DNA of 52,032 bases from WHSP01 sp040905505 (GTDB lineage: Bacteria > Gemmatimonadota > Gemmatimonadetes > Longimicrobiales > Longimicrobiaceae), in contig JBBDRL010000027.1 in NCBI GenBank assembly GCA_040905505.1, positions 1 to 52,032 on the forward strand, written 5' to 3'. Below are positions 14,601 through 23,221 of the stretch, piece by piece (position 1 is the stretch's first letter; each line of letters opens with the position of its first letter). The translations under genes were made by a program, and so were the position numbers. A model generated the notes under the pieces. The model made no database searches and was not told the origin of the DNA. It saw only the letters and a list, made by a program, of their open reading frames with translations.

Positions 14601-15881
14601 CTATCCTTCGCCGGCGGCGTGGACCGCGGACTCCTCGCCGCCGATCAAGTCGAGTGTGAATGCGTCGTGAAGCGATTGAACGGCCTCGCCCTCCCGTGCC
14701 GTCTCCACCAGCAGGGTGATCGAGATCCCGGAGGTCGACACCGCGAACACGTCGATCTCCTGCTCGAGCAGCGCTCGATAGGCGCGGGCATAGACACCAG
14801 GCCTCTGGTGCATGCCGCTTCCGACGAGGGCGATGCGAGAGAGCCCCCGACGGATCTCCCGCCCGCCGCCCCCCATCGCCGGAATCATCCCGTCGACGAT
14901 CCGCGCCGCCTCCTCCAGATCCGCCTCGCTCAGGGTCAACTGAAGATGGATCCGGCCATCGGCGCCGGCCGCCTCCGAGATCATGTCGACGCTGACGCCC
15001 GCTTCCGCGAAGGCCACGAGCACGGCCGTGACAGTCCTGAGCCCGGCGGGCATCTCGTGTAGCGTGAGCTTAGCCTGGCCAGGCTTCGCAGCGATTCCGG
15101 TCAGGACGAGTTCTTCCATTCGATCTGGACTCCTGGTGATCAGCGTTCCGAACTCCGCTTCGTCTCCGTCGCCGAACGCGGAACCGAGGCGGAGATCGAC
15201 ATCGAAGCGGGCGGCGATCTCCACGGCGCGCCCGTGCATGACCTGCGCACCCGCGGAGGCCAGCTCCAGCATCTCGTCGTACGATAGCTCCGGAACGACC
15301 CGGGCCGTCGCGACCCGCCGTGGATCGGCCGTGAAGACGCCCGCCACATCCGAGTAGATCTCGCAGCGATCCGCTCCGAGCGCCGCCGCCAGCGCTACCG
15401 CCGTCGTGTCTGACCCGCCCCGGCCGAGCGTGGTGATCTCCCGCGTCGGACTGACGCCCTGAAAGCCCGCGACGATCACCACCTGCTCCTGATCCAGGGC
15501 CGCTCGCACCCGATCACCTCTGACTTCCGTGATGCGGGCCGCCGTGTGCGCGCCGTCCGTGATGATCGCCGCCTGACTCCCGGTCAGCGAGACCGCACCC
15601 TCTCCGGCCTCCCGGATCGCCATCGCCAGCAGCGCCATCGAGATCCGCTCGCCCGCGGTCAGCAGCATGTCCATCTCCCGGGGGTGGCGACCGGCCGCCC
15701 GCTCATGACCGACCACATCCGCCGCCAGCGCCACTAGGTCGTCCGTCGAGTCCCCCATCGCGGATACCACCACGACGAGTCGGTCCCCTCGACGCCGGGC
15801 CCGCACGACCCGGTCCGCCACCGCCCGAATCCGTTCCGCCGACCCGACGGACGTCCCTCCATACTTCTGGACGATCAACAT
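14601..15881 (-). CDS. lysC: Aspartate kinase
   Basis: Phosphorylates aspartate, the first committed step towards lysine, threonine and methionine. It has 426 aa. The kinase N-terminus VQKYGGTSVGSAERI, the GRGGSDTTAVALAAAL motif and the EIYSDVAGVFTADPR segment are intact. The C-terminal third carries two ACT modules (LTLHEMPAGLRTVTAV and RIALVGSGMHQRPGV), so feedback inhibition by end-product amino acids is expected. There is no Shine-Dalgarno: the bases just upstream of the ATG are an arm of a heptamer inverted-repeat element ending two bases from the start codon. It leads an operon with asd. Confidence 0.97.
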   Translation of the reverse strand: MLIVQKYGGTSVGSAERIRAVADRVVRARRRGDRLVVVVSAMGDSTDDLVALAADVVGHERAAGRHPREMDMLLTAGERISMALLAMAIREAGEGAVSLTGSQAAIITDGAHTAARITEVRGDRVRAALDQEQVVIVAGFQGVSPTREITTLGRGGSDTTAVALAAALGADRCEIYSDVAGVFTADPRRVATARVVPELSYDEMLELASAGAQVMHGRAVEIAARFDVDLRLGSAFGDGDEAEFGTLITRSPDRMEELVLTGIAAKPGQAKLTLHEMPAGLRTVTAVLVAFAEAGVSVDMISEAAGADGRIHLQLTLSEADLEEAARIVDGMIPAMGGGGREIRRGLSRIALVGSGMHQRPGVYARAYRALLEQEIDVFAVSTSGISITLLVETAREGEAVQSLHDAFTLDLIGGEESAVHAAGEG

Positions 15882-15883
15882 AC

Positions 15884-16035
15884 GAGGATGCAGGATTCAG
15901 GATTCGGCATTCAGGGGACCGAACGCAGACTCACGCCTTGCCGCACGGCCGACCTGCCCGGTCACACGATTGGAAGTCGGCGCAGCTCGTTGACCGATCT
16001 CCAGCATCCCGAATCCTGAATCCTTGATCCTCATA
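15884..16035. repeat. Heptamer inverted-arm element 2 (AATCCTG type), abutting lysC
   Basis: Fills the whole intergenic space between mlaD and lysC. The left arm holds 7-bp units GAGGATG (15884), CAGGATT (15891 and 15898), CGGCATT (15905) and CAGGGGA (15912). The right arm holds CCAGCAT (16001), CCCGAAT (16008), CCTGAAT (16015), CCTTGAT (16022) and CCTCATA (16029). The arms are inverse complements sharing the unit CCTGAAT, separated by an 82-bp core. Read on the minus strand, the left arm ends just before the lysC start codon. Confidence 0.85.
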
Positions 16036-16036
16036 T

Positions 16037-17137
16037 TCAAAAGATCCTCACTTCTCCGATGTATCGCGCCGGATTCGCCTGCAGATCCGCCAGCACCCGC
16101 CGTAACGTCGCGATGGCGGCCTGCGTCTCCTCGAAGAGCGCCGGGTCCTCCAGCAGCCGGCCGAGTGAGCCCTCCCCACTCTCCAGCCGCGTGGCGACAC
16201 GCTGGACGGTGCCGAGTGCCGCCCTTGCCTCCGCAATCGTCGGTCCGAGCTCCTCGACCTGCGGCTCGATCGTGTTCAGCAGCACCGCGGCGCTCGCCGC
16301 TAACTCGCCCAGCTCCCCGATCGTCGTATCGGCGCGGGCCACCAGCGCGGGCACGCCGGTCGTCGCCGCATCCAGCCGATTGCTGAGCTCCTCGAGGTTC
16401 TCACTCGCTTGCTGCGCGTTCTCGAGCATCTGCTGGACCTGTCCCCCCTCGACGAACGCGGCCTCGACCTCTCCCGCGACCCGCCCGACCCGCGCCGTGG
16501 TCTGGGTGATGTTCTCGGTGGCGACCAGCACGTTCTCGGAAACGTTGCGGTACGTCTGCGTCTGCTGATCCACGAAGCCGGTGAGCTGCTCGCTCATCGC
16601 CTGAACGTTCTCGATGGTCTCACGCATCTTGATCGCGGTCTCCTCCGTGAAAGCGACCTCGACGCGCTGCGCGAGCGTCTGCAGGTCCTCCGCGATCCGC
16701 GCCCCCACTGCGGTCAGCTGCGTGATGTCGGGCAAGGTAGAACCGGGCAGGACCTCAGGTGAAGCGGCCGCCGTGAACTCCAGCTCCGGGTAGCCCCCCT
16801 GGGAGATGATCGACGCCTGCCAGTCACCGAAGAGCGATGCGGGCGCAAGCAGCACCGCCGGGTCGGGGGGGAGGGAGACGCGCGGGGAAACCTGCATCGT
16901 CACCAGAACGCCCGACCCGCCCTCCCCCAGCTCGATCGCCATGACCCGGCCCACCTGCACGCCGCGGAACTTCACCGGGTTTCCTTCCCGGAGCTCCCCG
17001 ACCTCTCGGAAAACCGCGCTCACGTCCACCTGCTCCTCACCGAACGGTCTGCCGCTCAGCCAGAAAGCGCCGATGACCATGACGACGATCGCGGCGACGA
17101 CTACCATTCCCACAGTGACTTCGTTCTTCAACCTCAT
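16037..17137 (-). CDS. mlaD: MlaD-type MCE domain lipid-binding protein
   Basis: Periplasmic, inner-membrane-anchored lipid-binding component of an Mla-type phospholipid transporter. It has 366 aa from ATG 17137, chosen because GGGAGG lies 5 bases upstream and the signal-anchor helix (TVGMVVVAAIVVMVIGAFWL) follows directly. The MCE domain spans about 35-115 (VSAVFREVGELREGNPVKFRG, then VGRVMAIEL). The remainder is a long helical and coiled-coil region (about 160-340), much longer than E. coli MlaD (183 aa) and closer to MCE proteins that form extended needles. The final residues RYIGEVRIF are hydrophobic. It follows mlaF after 25 bases. Confidence 0.9.
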   Translation of the reverse strand: MRLKNEVTVGMVVVAAIVVMVIGAFWLSGRPFGEEQVDVSAVFREVGELREGNPVKFRGVQVGRVMAIELGEGGSGVLVTMQVSPRVSLPPDPAVLLAPASLFGDWQASIISQGGYPELEFTAAASPEVLPGSTLPDITQLTAVGARIAEDLQTLAQRVEVAFTEETAIKMRETIENVQAMSEQLTGFVDQQTQTYRNVSENVLVATENITQTTARVGRVAGEVEAAFVEGGQVQQMLENAQQASENLEELSNRLDAATTGVPALVARADTTIGELGELAASAAVLLNTIEPQVEELGPTIAEARAALGTVQRVATRLESGEGSLGRLLEDPALFEETQAAIATLRRVLADLQANPARYIGEVRIF

Positions 17138-17162
17138 GCTGCCTCCCGGGGCGTCGACGCGA

Positions 17163-17927
17163 TCATGGGGCTCCGTTGGCTCCCGTTCCCTGCTCCACGA
17201 GCTCTGGCTTCCCTTCGATGAAGCCGCGGACGATCGGTGTGTCCGTGTTCTGGATCTCGGACGGGGTGCCCTCCTCGAGCACACGCCCGTCGTACAACAT
17301 CGCGATGCGGTTGCTCACGCGATAAGCACTGCCCATGTCGTGCGTGATCACCAGGCTCGTGACGCCCAGCTCGTCTCGCATCTTCAGGATCAACCGATCG
17401 ATGACCGCCGTCGTCACCGGGTCGAGCCCGCTGGTCGGTTCATCGTAGAGCAGATACTTCGGCCGGAACGCGATCGCGCGCGCCAGGCCCGCCCGCTTTC
17501 GTTGCCCGCCCGAAAGCTCCGCCGGCAGACGCGCCTCGAAACCCTCCAGCTCCACCATGCGCAGCGCTTCGGCGATCCGCTCCTCGATCTGGTCGGCGCT
17601 GTACCCCCCATGCTTGACGAGACCCATCGCCAGGTTCTCGGAGATCGTCATGGAATCGAACAGCGCCGCGAACTGGAAGACGTATCCCACCTGCCGCCGC
17701 AACTCGTAGAGCTGGCTCCGCGTGAGCGCCGGGACATCCTGGCCGTCCACCCGAACAACACCCGAATCGGGCTCCAGGAGCCCGACGACGTGCTTCAGCA
17801 TCACCGACTTGCCGGAACCCGAGAAGCCCACGAGCGAGAGCGTGTCGCCCTCTTCGACGCGCAGGCTGAACCCCTTGAGCACCTCCTTGGGGCCGAACGA
17901 CTTGTGTACATCGATCAACTCGATCAT
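17163..17927 (-). CDS. mlaF: MlaF-type ABC transporter ATPase
   Basis: Cytoplasmic ATPase powering phospholipid transfer by the MlaFED complex. It has 254 aa. Walker A GFSGSGKS, Q-loop VFQFAALFDSMT, signature LSGGQRKRAGLARA, Walker B YLLYDEPTSGLDP and switch His in ITHD are all intact; the aromatic-rich AALFDSMTISENL segment is typical of Mla ATPases. The ATG overlaps the mlaE stop codon (ATGA at 17924-17927), indicating coupled translation. Confidence 0.95.
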   Translation of the reverse strand: MIELIDVHKSFGPKEVLKGFSLRVEEGDTLSLVGFSGSGKSVMLKHVVGLLEPDSGVVRVDGQDVPALTRSQLYELRRQVGYVFQFAALFDSMTISENLAMGLVKHGGYSADQIEERIAEALRMVELEGFEARLPAELSGGQRKRAGLARAIAFRPKYLLYDEPTSGLDPVTTAVIDRLILKMRDELGVTSLVITHDMGSAYRVSNRIAMLYDGRVLEEGTPSEIQNTDTPIVRGFIEGKPELVEQGTGANGAP

Positions 17928-18718
17928 TGCAGCAGCACCACCGCCCAGAACGCATCGAAGACGAGGATGAGCATGCTGCTTACCACCACCGCGCGGGTCG
18001 TCGCGACACCCACGCCCTCGGCGCCGCCCTGGGTGTTGAAGCCCTCGAATGAGCCGACCAGCGTGATGATCAATCCGAACGATGTGGTCTTGATCAGGGA
18101 ATAGGTCAGGTCGAATGGCTCGTAGAACAACCGCAGTCCCCGCACGAACTCTTCCGTGGACATGTCCAGCAGATTGATCGCCGTGATCCAGCCCGAAAAG
18201 ACGCCCACGGTATTGGCGAAGATCACGATGATGGGGAACATGAGGATTCCCGCCAGAACACGCGGCACGACGAGGTACGCGACCGGATTGTACGCCAGAG
18301 TCTCCAGGGCGTCGATCTGTTCCGAGACGCGCATCGTACCGAGCTGTGCGGCGATGTTCGCGCCGACACGCCCTGCCAACGCCAGCCCGGTCAGAACGGG
18401 GCCCAGTTCGAGGATCATCGTCTTGCCCACCAGCGTTCCCACGAAGTACAGCGGAATCGCGCCGGTGAACGTATAAGAGGCCTGAAGGGCGAGAACGATG
18501 CCGGTGAACGATGCGAGAAACAGCGCGATCGGGATCGAATCGACGCCCAGGCGCCGCATCTGCGGAATCAAGAGCGGCGCCCACGTGCCGGCATCCTTCA
18601 CCGATCGCACTGTCTCGACCAGGAAGGCGCCGGAGCGGCCGAATGCAGCGAAAAACCGCCCCGAGACCCGGCCAACCGCGGCGAACGGCCGTTCCCAGGT
18701 GGGGACGCGCGTGGTCAT
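17924..18718 (-). CDS. mlaE: MlaE-type ABC transporter permease
   Basis: Inner-membrane permease of the Mla phospholipid transporter, 264 aa. It has about five or six hydrophobic segments with the MlaE hallmarks LELGPVLTGLALAGRVGANIAA, LGTMRVSEQIDALE and the C-terminal GGAEGVGVATTRAVV. The ATG at 18718 overlaps the hemQ stop codon (ATGA), which settles the start; an in-frame start 24 bases upstream lies inside hemQ. An interfacial N-terminal helix (residues 10-45) precedes the first span, as in E. coli MlaE. Confidence 0.95.
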   Translation of the reverse strand: MTTRVPTWERPFAAVGRVSGRFFAAFGRSGAFLVETVRSVKDAGTWAPLLIPQMRRLGVDSIPIALFLASFTGIVLALQASYTFTGAIPLYFVGTLVGKTMILELGPVLTGLALAGRVGANIAAQLGTMRVSEQIDALETLAYNPVAYLVVPRVLAGILMFPIIVIFANTVGVFSGWITAINLLDMSTEEFVRGLRLFYEPFDLTYSLIKTTSFGLIITLVGSFEGFNTQGGAEGVGVATTRAVVVSSMLILVFDAFWAVVLLQ

Positions 18719-19527
18719 CCCGCCGCCAGCAGATCGCGCCACTCGTCCGGGGCCAGCTTGACGCCGGTGAAAAAGCGCCCGAACTCACCGTACCGGGCGC
18801 TCGCTTCGTCATAGCGCATTTCCGTGACGATGCGCTTGAACTCGAGTGGGTCGCGCGCGAACAGGCTCACGCCCCATTCCCAATCGTCCAGCCCGACGGA
18901 ACCGGTGATGACCTGAAACACCCGGCCGGAGTATCGGCGGCCCGTCATCCCGTGCTCCCTCATCAGTCGATTGCGCTCCTCGACGTCGAGCGCGTACCAG
19001 TTCTCATCGCGGGTACGCCGTTTGCTCATCGGATAGAAGCTCAGGTAGCGCATGTCCTCGGGCGGGCGAGGGTACAGCCGCGATCGGATGTGCGGACTCG
19101 CGGCCTCCGCCTCGGCCTGCTCGGCGATCGCTTCGTCGAAGCCCGGCGTATTCGGCTCGTGCTCCTTGGCGACGTCGGCCGTCGCGTGGTACAATCCGGT
19201 CTCCGTCACGGCGACGTAGTCGTAACGGAGCTGCAGATAGGGACCGAGCACGGAGCGCCGGATACGGAGCTCCACTTCGGCCAGGTCGTCCAGCGAGGGG
19301 CGAAAGTGCACGAGCATCACGTCGGCGCCACCACCGACGATTCGATAGGTGGCGCTCCATCCTTCACCGTCGGACGGAGCCGCGATTCGGTGGAAGATCT
19401 CCCGGGCCTGAGTGGCGATATCCTCGCGCTCGCTCGCGCTTCGCGAGCCCAGCGCTGCATAGTCGATGTCGAACGCTTGATGGAGCGAATACCACCCCTC
19501 GAGCGTGGCCGGCGGCAGTGCGGACAT
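18715..19527 (-). CDS. hemQ: Coproheme decarboxylase HemQ (chlorite dismutase family)
   Basis: Converts coproheme III to heme b, the last step of the coproporphyrin-dependent heme pathway, using peroxide. It has 270 aa. Diagnostic positions: YPMSKRR with Tyr165 (the radical tyrosine position), NWYALDVEERNRLMREHG with proximal ligand His192, GRRYSGRV, and GLDDWEWGVSLFA. Both the Tyr and the YPMxKRR motif favour HemQ over true chlorite dismutase. It is the first gene of a coupled hemQ-mlaE-mlaF set, an unusual partner for a lipid transporter. No Shine-Dalgarno is evident before ATG 19527. Confidence 0.92.
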   Translation of the reverse strand: MSALPPATLEGWYSLHQAFDIDYAALGSRSASEREDIATQAREIFHRIAAPSDGEGWSATYRIVGGGADVMLVHFRPSLDDLAEVELRIRRSVLGPYLQLRYDYVAVTETGLYHATADVAKEHEPNTPGFDEAIAEQAEAEAASPHIRSRLYPRPPEDMRYLSFYPMSKRRTRDENWYALDVEERNRLMREHGMTGRRYSGRVFQVITGSVGLDDWEWGVSLFARDPLEFKRIVTEMRYDEASARYGEFGRFFTGVKLAPDEWRDLLAAG

Positions 19528-19755
19528 GAACCGTACCGATCGTTTCGTGTATCACGTTGAGCCGCGTTTCACGGCGGCCTTTCCCCACGCGAAGATAGCG
19601 CCTTCGACTTCGACGGGGCAACCATCCGACCCGCCCCCTGGCAAAGCTAACGCCATGGTGGCGACAAGCCGTGCCACGGGAACGATTTGCCACTCCCCTG
19701 GCCTGAACCGCGGTCGCTCGAAAAACTTCTTTTTTTCTGCTAGTCCACGAGGCCA

Positions 19756-21237
19756 ATGACTGCATCGCTCGCACACCCGATGATCATCCAGGGCGGGATG
19801 GGCGTCGGCGTCTCGGATTGGGTACTCGCCAGGACCGTCTCGATGCGCGGGCAACTCGGCGTCGTGTCCGGCACGGCCCTGGACAGCCTCTTCGTCCGCC
19901 GCCTGCAGGATGGTGACGCCAGCGGCGACCTGCGAAGGGCGATGGAGCATTTCCCCATCCCAGGCGTGGCGACCGACGTCATGAAGCGATACTTCGTTGC
20001 CGATGGCCTCCCTTCGGGGGCGCCATACAAACCGGTCCCGATGTACCGTCAGGTGGTGAGCCGCGTGCGTCACCAACTCACGATGATGGCCAACTTCTGC
20101 GAGGTCTGGCTCGCGAAGGAAGGCCATGATGGAACGGTGGGCATCAACCTTCTCACGAAGGTGCAGATGCCCAACCTCGGCTCGCTCTACGGCGCCATGC
20201 TCGCCGGAGTCGATTACGTACTGATGGGCGCCGGAATTCCCAAGGAGATCCCGGGTGCTCTGGACTGCCTCGCCCAGCATGATTTGGCCACGCTCAAGCT
20301 CGACGTCGAGGGAGCGGGGCGCGCGGAGGCGGAGCACCTGCTATTCGACCCTCGTGATCACTGGGACGATGCCCGGCCGCCGAAGCTCCGTCGGCCGTTC
20401 TTCTTCCCGATCATCGCCTCCAACAGCCTCGCCACCATGCTGGCCCGCAAGGCCACCGGCCGCGTCGACGGATTCGTCGTCGAGGGGCCGACGGCCGGGG
20501 GGCATAACGCGCCCCCTCGCGGCGAGCGCCAGGTCAACGAGCGTGGCGAGCCGATCTACACGGACCGCGACGAAGTCGATCTGCACAAACTCGCCGAGCT
20601 GGGGCTCCCCTTCTGGCTTGCCGGTGGGACTGGCGCGCCTGAAAAGCTCGTGGACGCCCTCGATCGCGGGGCCACCGGCATTCAGGTCGGTACCCTATTC
20701 GCCTTCAGTCGGGAATCGGGCATCCGCTCCGATCTGAAGCGCACGGTGCTGGAGCAGGCGGCCGAAGGACCAGTCGACGTTCTCACGGACGGACGGGCGT
20801 CGCCGACCGGATTCCCCTTCAAGGTGGTCCAGATCGGCGACACAATGGCCGATCGCGATAACTACCAGGCCAGGGAACGGGTCTGTGATCTCGGCTACCT
20901 GCGGACGGCGTATCGCAAGTCGAACGGGCGGCTCGACTACCGCTGCCCCGCAGAACCGGTAGATACGTTCGTGAAGAAGGGCGGGGACATCGCCGATACC
21001 GTCGGCCGCAAGTGCCTCTGCAATGCCCTCCTCGCCGACGTCGGGCACGGCCAGGTCCGCGACGATGGACGCGTGGAGTCCCCCCTCCTGACGAGCGGAG
21101 ACGAACTCGCCAACATCGGCGAATTCACCCAGGGCCGACTCGAATACGGCGCAGACGACGTCATCGATTACCTGATGTCCGGGCTCCGCGAAGCTACTGC
21201 CGATGAGCAGCTCCTCGAGGCTGCGGCGACCGGCTGA
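19756..21237 (+). CDS. Nitronate monooxygenase-like FMN enzyme
   Basis: A 493-residue TIM-barrel flavoprotein of the 2-nitropropane dioxygenase / nitronate monooxygenase superfamily; the PfaD-like long form is also possible. Visible: HPMIIQGGMGVGVSDW at the first strand, GVVSGTALD, VGINLLTKVQ, YVLMGAGIPKEIP, VVEGPTAGGHNAP (equivalent of the catalytic-His GG loop), and LPFWLAGGTGAPEKL followed by GIQVGTLFAF for FMN phosphate. The C-terminal 120 residues hold several Cys (YRCPAEPVDTF, GRKCLCNALLAD). Shine-Dalgarno ACGAGG precedes ATG 19756. Substrate unknown. Confidence 0.88.
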   Translation: MTASLAHPMIIQGGMGVGVSDWVLARTVSMRGQLGVVSGTALDSLFVRRLQDGDASGDLRRAMEHFPIPGVATDVMKRYFVADGLPSGAPYKPVPMYRQVVSRVRHQLTMMANFCEVWLAKEGHDGTVGINLLTKVQMPNLGSLYGAMLAGVDYVLMGAGIPKEIPGALDCLAQHDLATLKLDVEGAGRAEAEHLLFDPRDHWDDARPPKLRRPFFFPIIASNSLATMLARKATGRVDGFVVEGPTAGGHNAPPRGERQVNERGEPIYTDRDEVDLHKLAELGLPFWLAGGTGAPEKLVDALDRGATGIQVGTLFAFSRESGIRSDLKRTVLEQAAEGPVDVLTDGRASPTGFPFKVVQIGDTMADRDNYQARERVCDLGYLRTAYRKSNGRLDYRCPAEPVDTFVKKGGDIADTVGRKCLCNALLADVGHGQVRDDGRVESPLLTSGDELANIGEFTQGRLEYGADDVIDYLMSGLREATADEQLLEAAATG

Positions 21238-21354
21238 TACCCCCGCGGCCGATCCGCATCCGGGCGGCGGCCGGGGCGCGTAAGACTCTGGCGAACGGAC
21301 CTTCGGGCCGATACTCTAGAATCATCCGCACTTTCCCTTGGTGCCGAGCGCCCG

Positions 21355-22653
21355 ATGAAGAGACGCCGTTCACAAAACAATCAGCGCAGCTCGCCTTCCC
21401 GCCGCTGGCATATTCCTCCGCCCCTCATCCACGGTCCCGAAACGCTGGAGGGCGGTGGCGTACTCCAGGACTGGGGAAACGAGCTCGGCGTAGTCCTCTG
21501 GCAGGCGTTCCGCGACGTCATGCTCTGGGCGACGACGCCGGCCGAGAACCGCGACAGCATCTTCTCCGATCCCCCCGAGGACGTCCGCCGCATACGCGTC
21601 GAGCCCGTCCTCGGCCTCTACGCGGACCCGCGGCTCCTCTCGAGCCTGGAAACCCTCCGGCAGATTGCGGAGCAGCCGGCAGGCACTCGGGAAGAAGACG
21701 TCGCCCGCGCCTGCCGCGCCCTTTCGGAGTGGGCCGACGACCAGGGCAAGCTCGCCACAGCGCTCGCCTTCGCCCAGAATGCCGCACTGGCTTCCGGTGG
21801 CGACGCCGCAGCCGCGTTCTGGGTCGCCACCATCGCCGTTCGCCTCAACGATCATGCGCGTGCCGAGGTCTGGTTCCGCCGCGCCATCGGCCTCGCCCGC
21901 CAGAGCCGCAACTGGCGGATGTACTCCCGCGCCTTCGGCGGGCTCGGCAACCTCTACATCCGACGTGGCAACCTGCCGGCCGCTCGGCGCCTCCACACCC
22001 GCGCCCTCCGCGGCGCCAAGCGCGGGGGAATGCGGCGCGAGCAGGCCGCGGCACTCCACGACCTCTTCGCCGTCGCCGTGGAGTCGGGCAGCGGCGCCGA
22101 AGCCGAACGCCTCGCGCGACTGGCGCTCGAGTCCTACGGCACACGCAACCGCAGGGTTCATGTGCTGGCGCACGACGTCGCCTACTACTGGATGGAGCAG
22201 GGTAGCTTCGATCGCGCCCTCCCCGTCTTCCAGGCAGTCCTGCCCCTCATCGAGCGCCCCATCGAACGACTGTTCGTCCTCGCCGATATCGCCCGCGCCG
22301 CTGGCGGCGTCGGCGATGTCGAGACCGCCAGCGACACAGCCACCCAGGTCTGGCTACTCGCCTCCGAACCCGATCTCGAACACGGCGCCGGCCGCGCACT
22401 CCTCGAGGTCGCCCGCGGCTACCTCAGCCTTTCCGATACGAAAAAGGCGGCCGAGGCCGCGCAACATGCGCTCACCTCCGCCGCCGAATACCGGGAGAGC
22501 AAGGTCCGCTTCGCCGCAGAAGCGTTGCTCGAATCCATCGGCTCGACCCCCGCTCCCACGCCACCCTCACTCGCGCCCAGCGATGAAGTCGGCGATCAAC
22601 TCGCCGCCGACTTCGTCAGAACTCTCCAGACAATCGCGGGCGCGGCCGATTGA
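21355..22653 (+). CDS. Tetratricopeptide-repeat protein
   Basis: A 432-residue soluble protein built largely of helical repeats. From about residue 115 on, TPR-like helix pairs recur (ATALAFAQNAALASGGDAAA; AEVWFRRAIGLARQ; YSRAFGGLGNLYIRRGNLPA; ALPVFQAVLPLIERP). The N-terminal 30 residues are basic and probably unstructured. There is no signal peptide, DNA-binding domain or enzyme motif. TPR proteins are scaffolds or peptide binders; no partner is identifiable. It stands alone on the plus strand, converging on a small putative lipoprotein gene. Confidence 0.85.
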   Translation: MKRRRSQNNQRSSPSRRWHIPPPLIHGPETLEGGGVLQDWGNELGVVLWQAFRDVMLWATTPAENRDSIFSDPPEDVRRIRVEPVLGLYADPRLLSSLETLRQIAEQPAGTREEDVARACRALSEWADDQGKLATALAFAQNAALASGGDAAAAFWVATIAVRLNDHARAEVWFRRAIGLARQSRNWRMYSRAFGGLGNLYIRRGNLPAARRLHTRALRGAKRGGMRREQAAALHDLFAVAVESGSGAEAERLARLALESYGTRNRRVHVLAHDVAYYWMEQGSFDRALPVFQAVLPLIERPIERLFVLADIARAAGGVGDVETASDTATQVWLLASEPDLEHGAGRALLEVARGYLSLSDTKKAAEAAQHALTSAAEYRESKVRFAAEALLESIGSTPAPTPPSLAPSDEVGDQLAADFVRTLQTIAGAAD

Positions 22654-22666
22654 GCCGCACCCGCTG

Positions 22667-22715
22667 GTTACCCCCAACCCTTCAATCGCCAGCGGCCAAC
22701 CGCCAGCCGCCCGCC
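22667..22715. repeat. Degenerate single-arm heptamer array
   Basis: Seven consecutive 7-bp units with shared bases: GTTACCC (22667), CCAACCC (22674), TTCAATC (22681), GCCAGCG (22688), GCCAACC (22695), GCCAGCC (22702) and GCCCGCC (22709). The period is regular but the units are divergent, and no inverse second arm is evident. It lies between two convergent genes. Confidence 0.45.
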
Positions 22716-22930
22716 TAGGTTCCCGTTCCCGATCCGATCACGGGCGTCGACTGATCCGGACCCGGTCCCGTCGGGTGCGAGTCGCAGCCCGCCGCGGCGG
22801 CGACGAGGACTACGGCAGCAAGGAGCATCCGGACGATTTTCATGGCGTCTTGATGAAAAGGAGATAGGGATCGAGACCTCCTGAACAAAATAGCGTCACC
22901 CGTTTCCCACACCCACACCCCAATCGCCAT
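22715..22930 (-). CDS. Putative small lipoprotein
   Basis: The C-terminal part begins MKIVRMLLAAVV at 22843 and reads as a lipoprotein signal ending in VAAAAGC, followed by 22 residues rich in Asp, Pro, Gly, Ser and Thr. Two starts are possible. ATG 22930 has AAAGGAG 6 bases upstream but would put 29 residues in front of the signal; ATG 22843 gives a clean 42-residue lipoprotein but lacks a Shine-Dalgarno. The latter makes more biological sense, the former has the better ribosome site. No family recognised. The adjacent TPR gene converges on it. Confidence 0.4.
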   Translation of the reverse strand: MAIGVWVWETGDAILFRRSRSLSPFHQDAMKIVRMLLAAVVLVAAAAGCDSHPTGPGPDQSTPVIGSGTGT

Positions 22931-23221
22931 GTTCCGCTCCTTTGCGGTCATAATTTTTTTGGCGAAGGGTCCTTAGTCCTTGTGCCGCTTGCGGCTAGAC
23001 CTTACACGAGAACCGGTCGATCTGCAAGTTCTATGGCCGGGAATCAGGAATGGCAGCCGGAGCCATGCCGGCCAGCCCCGCAGCGCACTACCGACGGTGC
23101 TTCCGGATAATGCGGCCGGAACGCGATTCACGCCACCGCGGCATAGCGACTTGCCAGCGGTAGCGCGGCGGTGGAAGTTTACGAGTCGAGGAATGGGAGT
23201 GTACTGGGAGAGGATGAAGCA
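22931..23221. other. Intergenic region before the NarL-type regulator
   Basis: This 291-bp stretch holds a run of seven T near 22953-22959 and otherwise no convincing gene. TTGTGC near 22980 followed 17 bases later by TACACG is a weak promoter candidate. Reading frames on either strand are short and lack ribosome sites. The regulator's own GGAGAGG lies at its right end. Confidence 0.4.

Noticed and set aside
12061..16035. Tandem heptamer arrays as CRISPR
   Set aside because: Units are 7 bp, without spacers of 30-40 bp, and there are no cas genes; they form inverted arms, not arrays of one orientation.
16806..18104. A 432-residue open frame opposite mlaD, mlaF and mlaE
   Set aside because: Conserved coupled genes occupy the other strand; this frame has no coherent domain.
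17163..18812. A 549-residue minus-strand fusion of an upstream Arg/Gly-rich stretch with MlaF
   Set aside because: The true MlaF start at 17927 overlaps the MlaE stop codon, and the upstream part is another frame of mlaE.
21240..21282. A GC-rich imperfect hairpin after the nitronate-monooxygenase-like gene
   Set aside because: The pairing is interrupted and there is no U-tract; not distinguishable from chance at this GC content.
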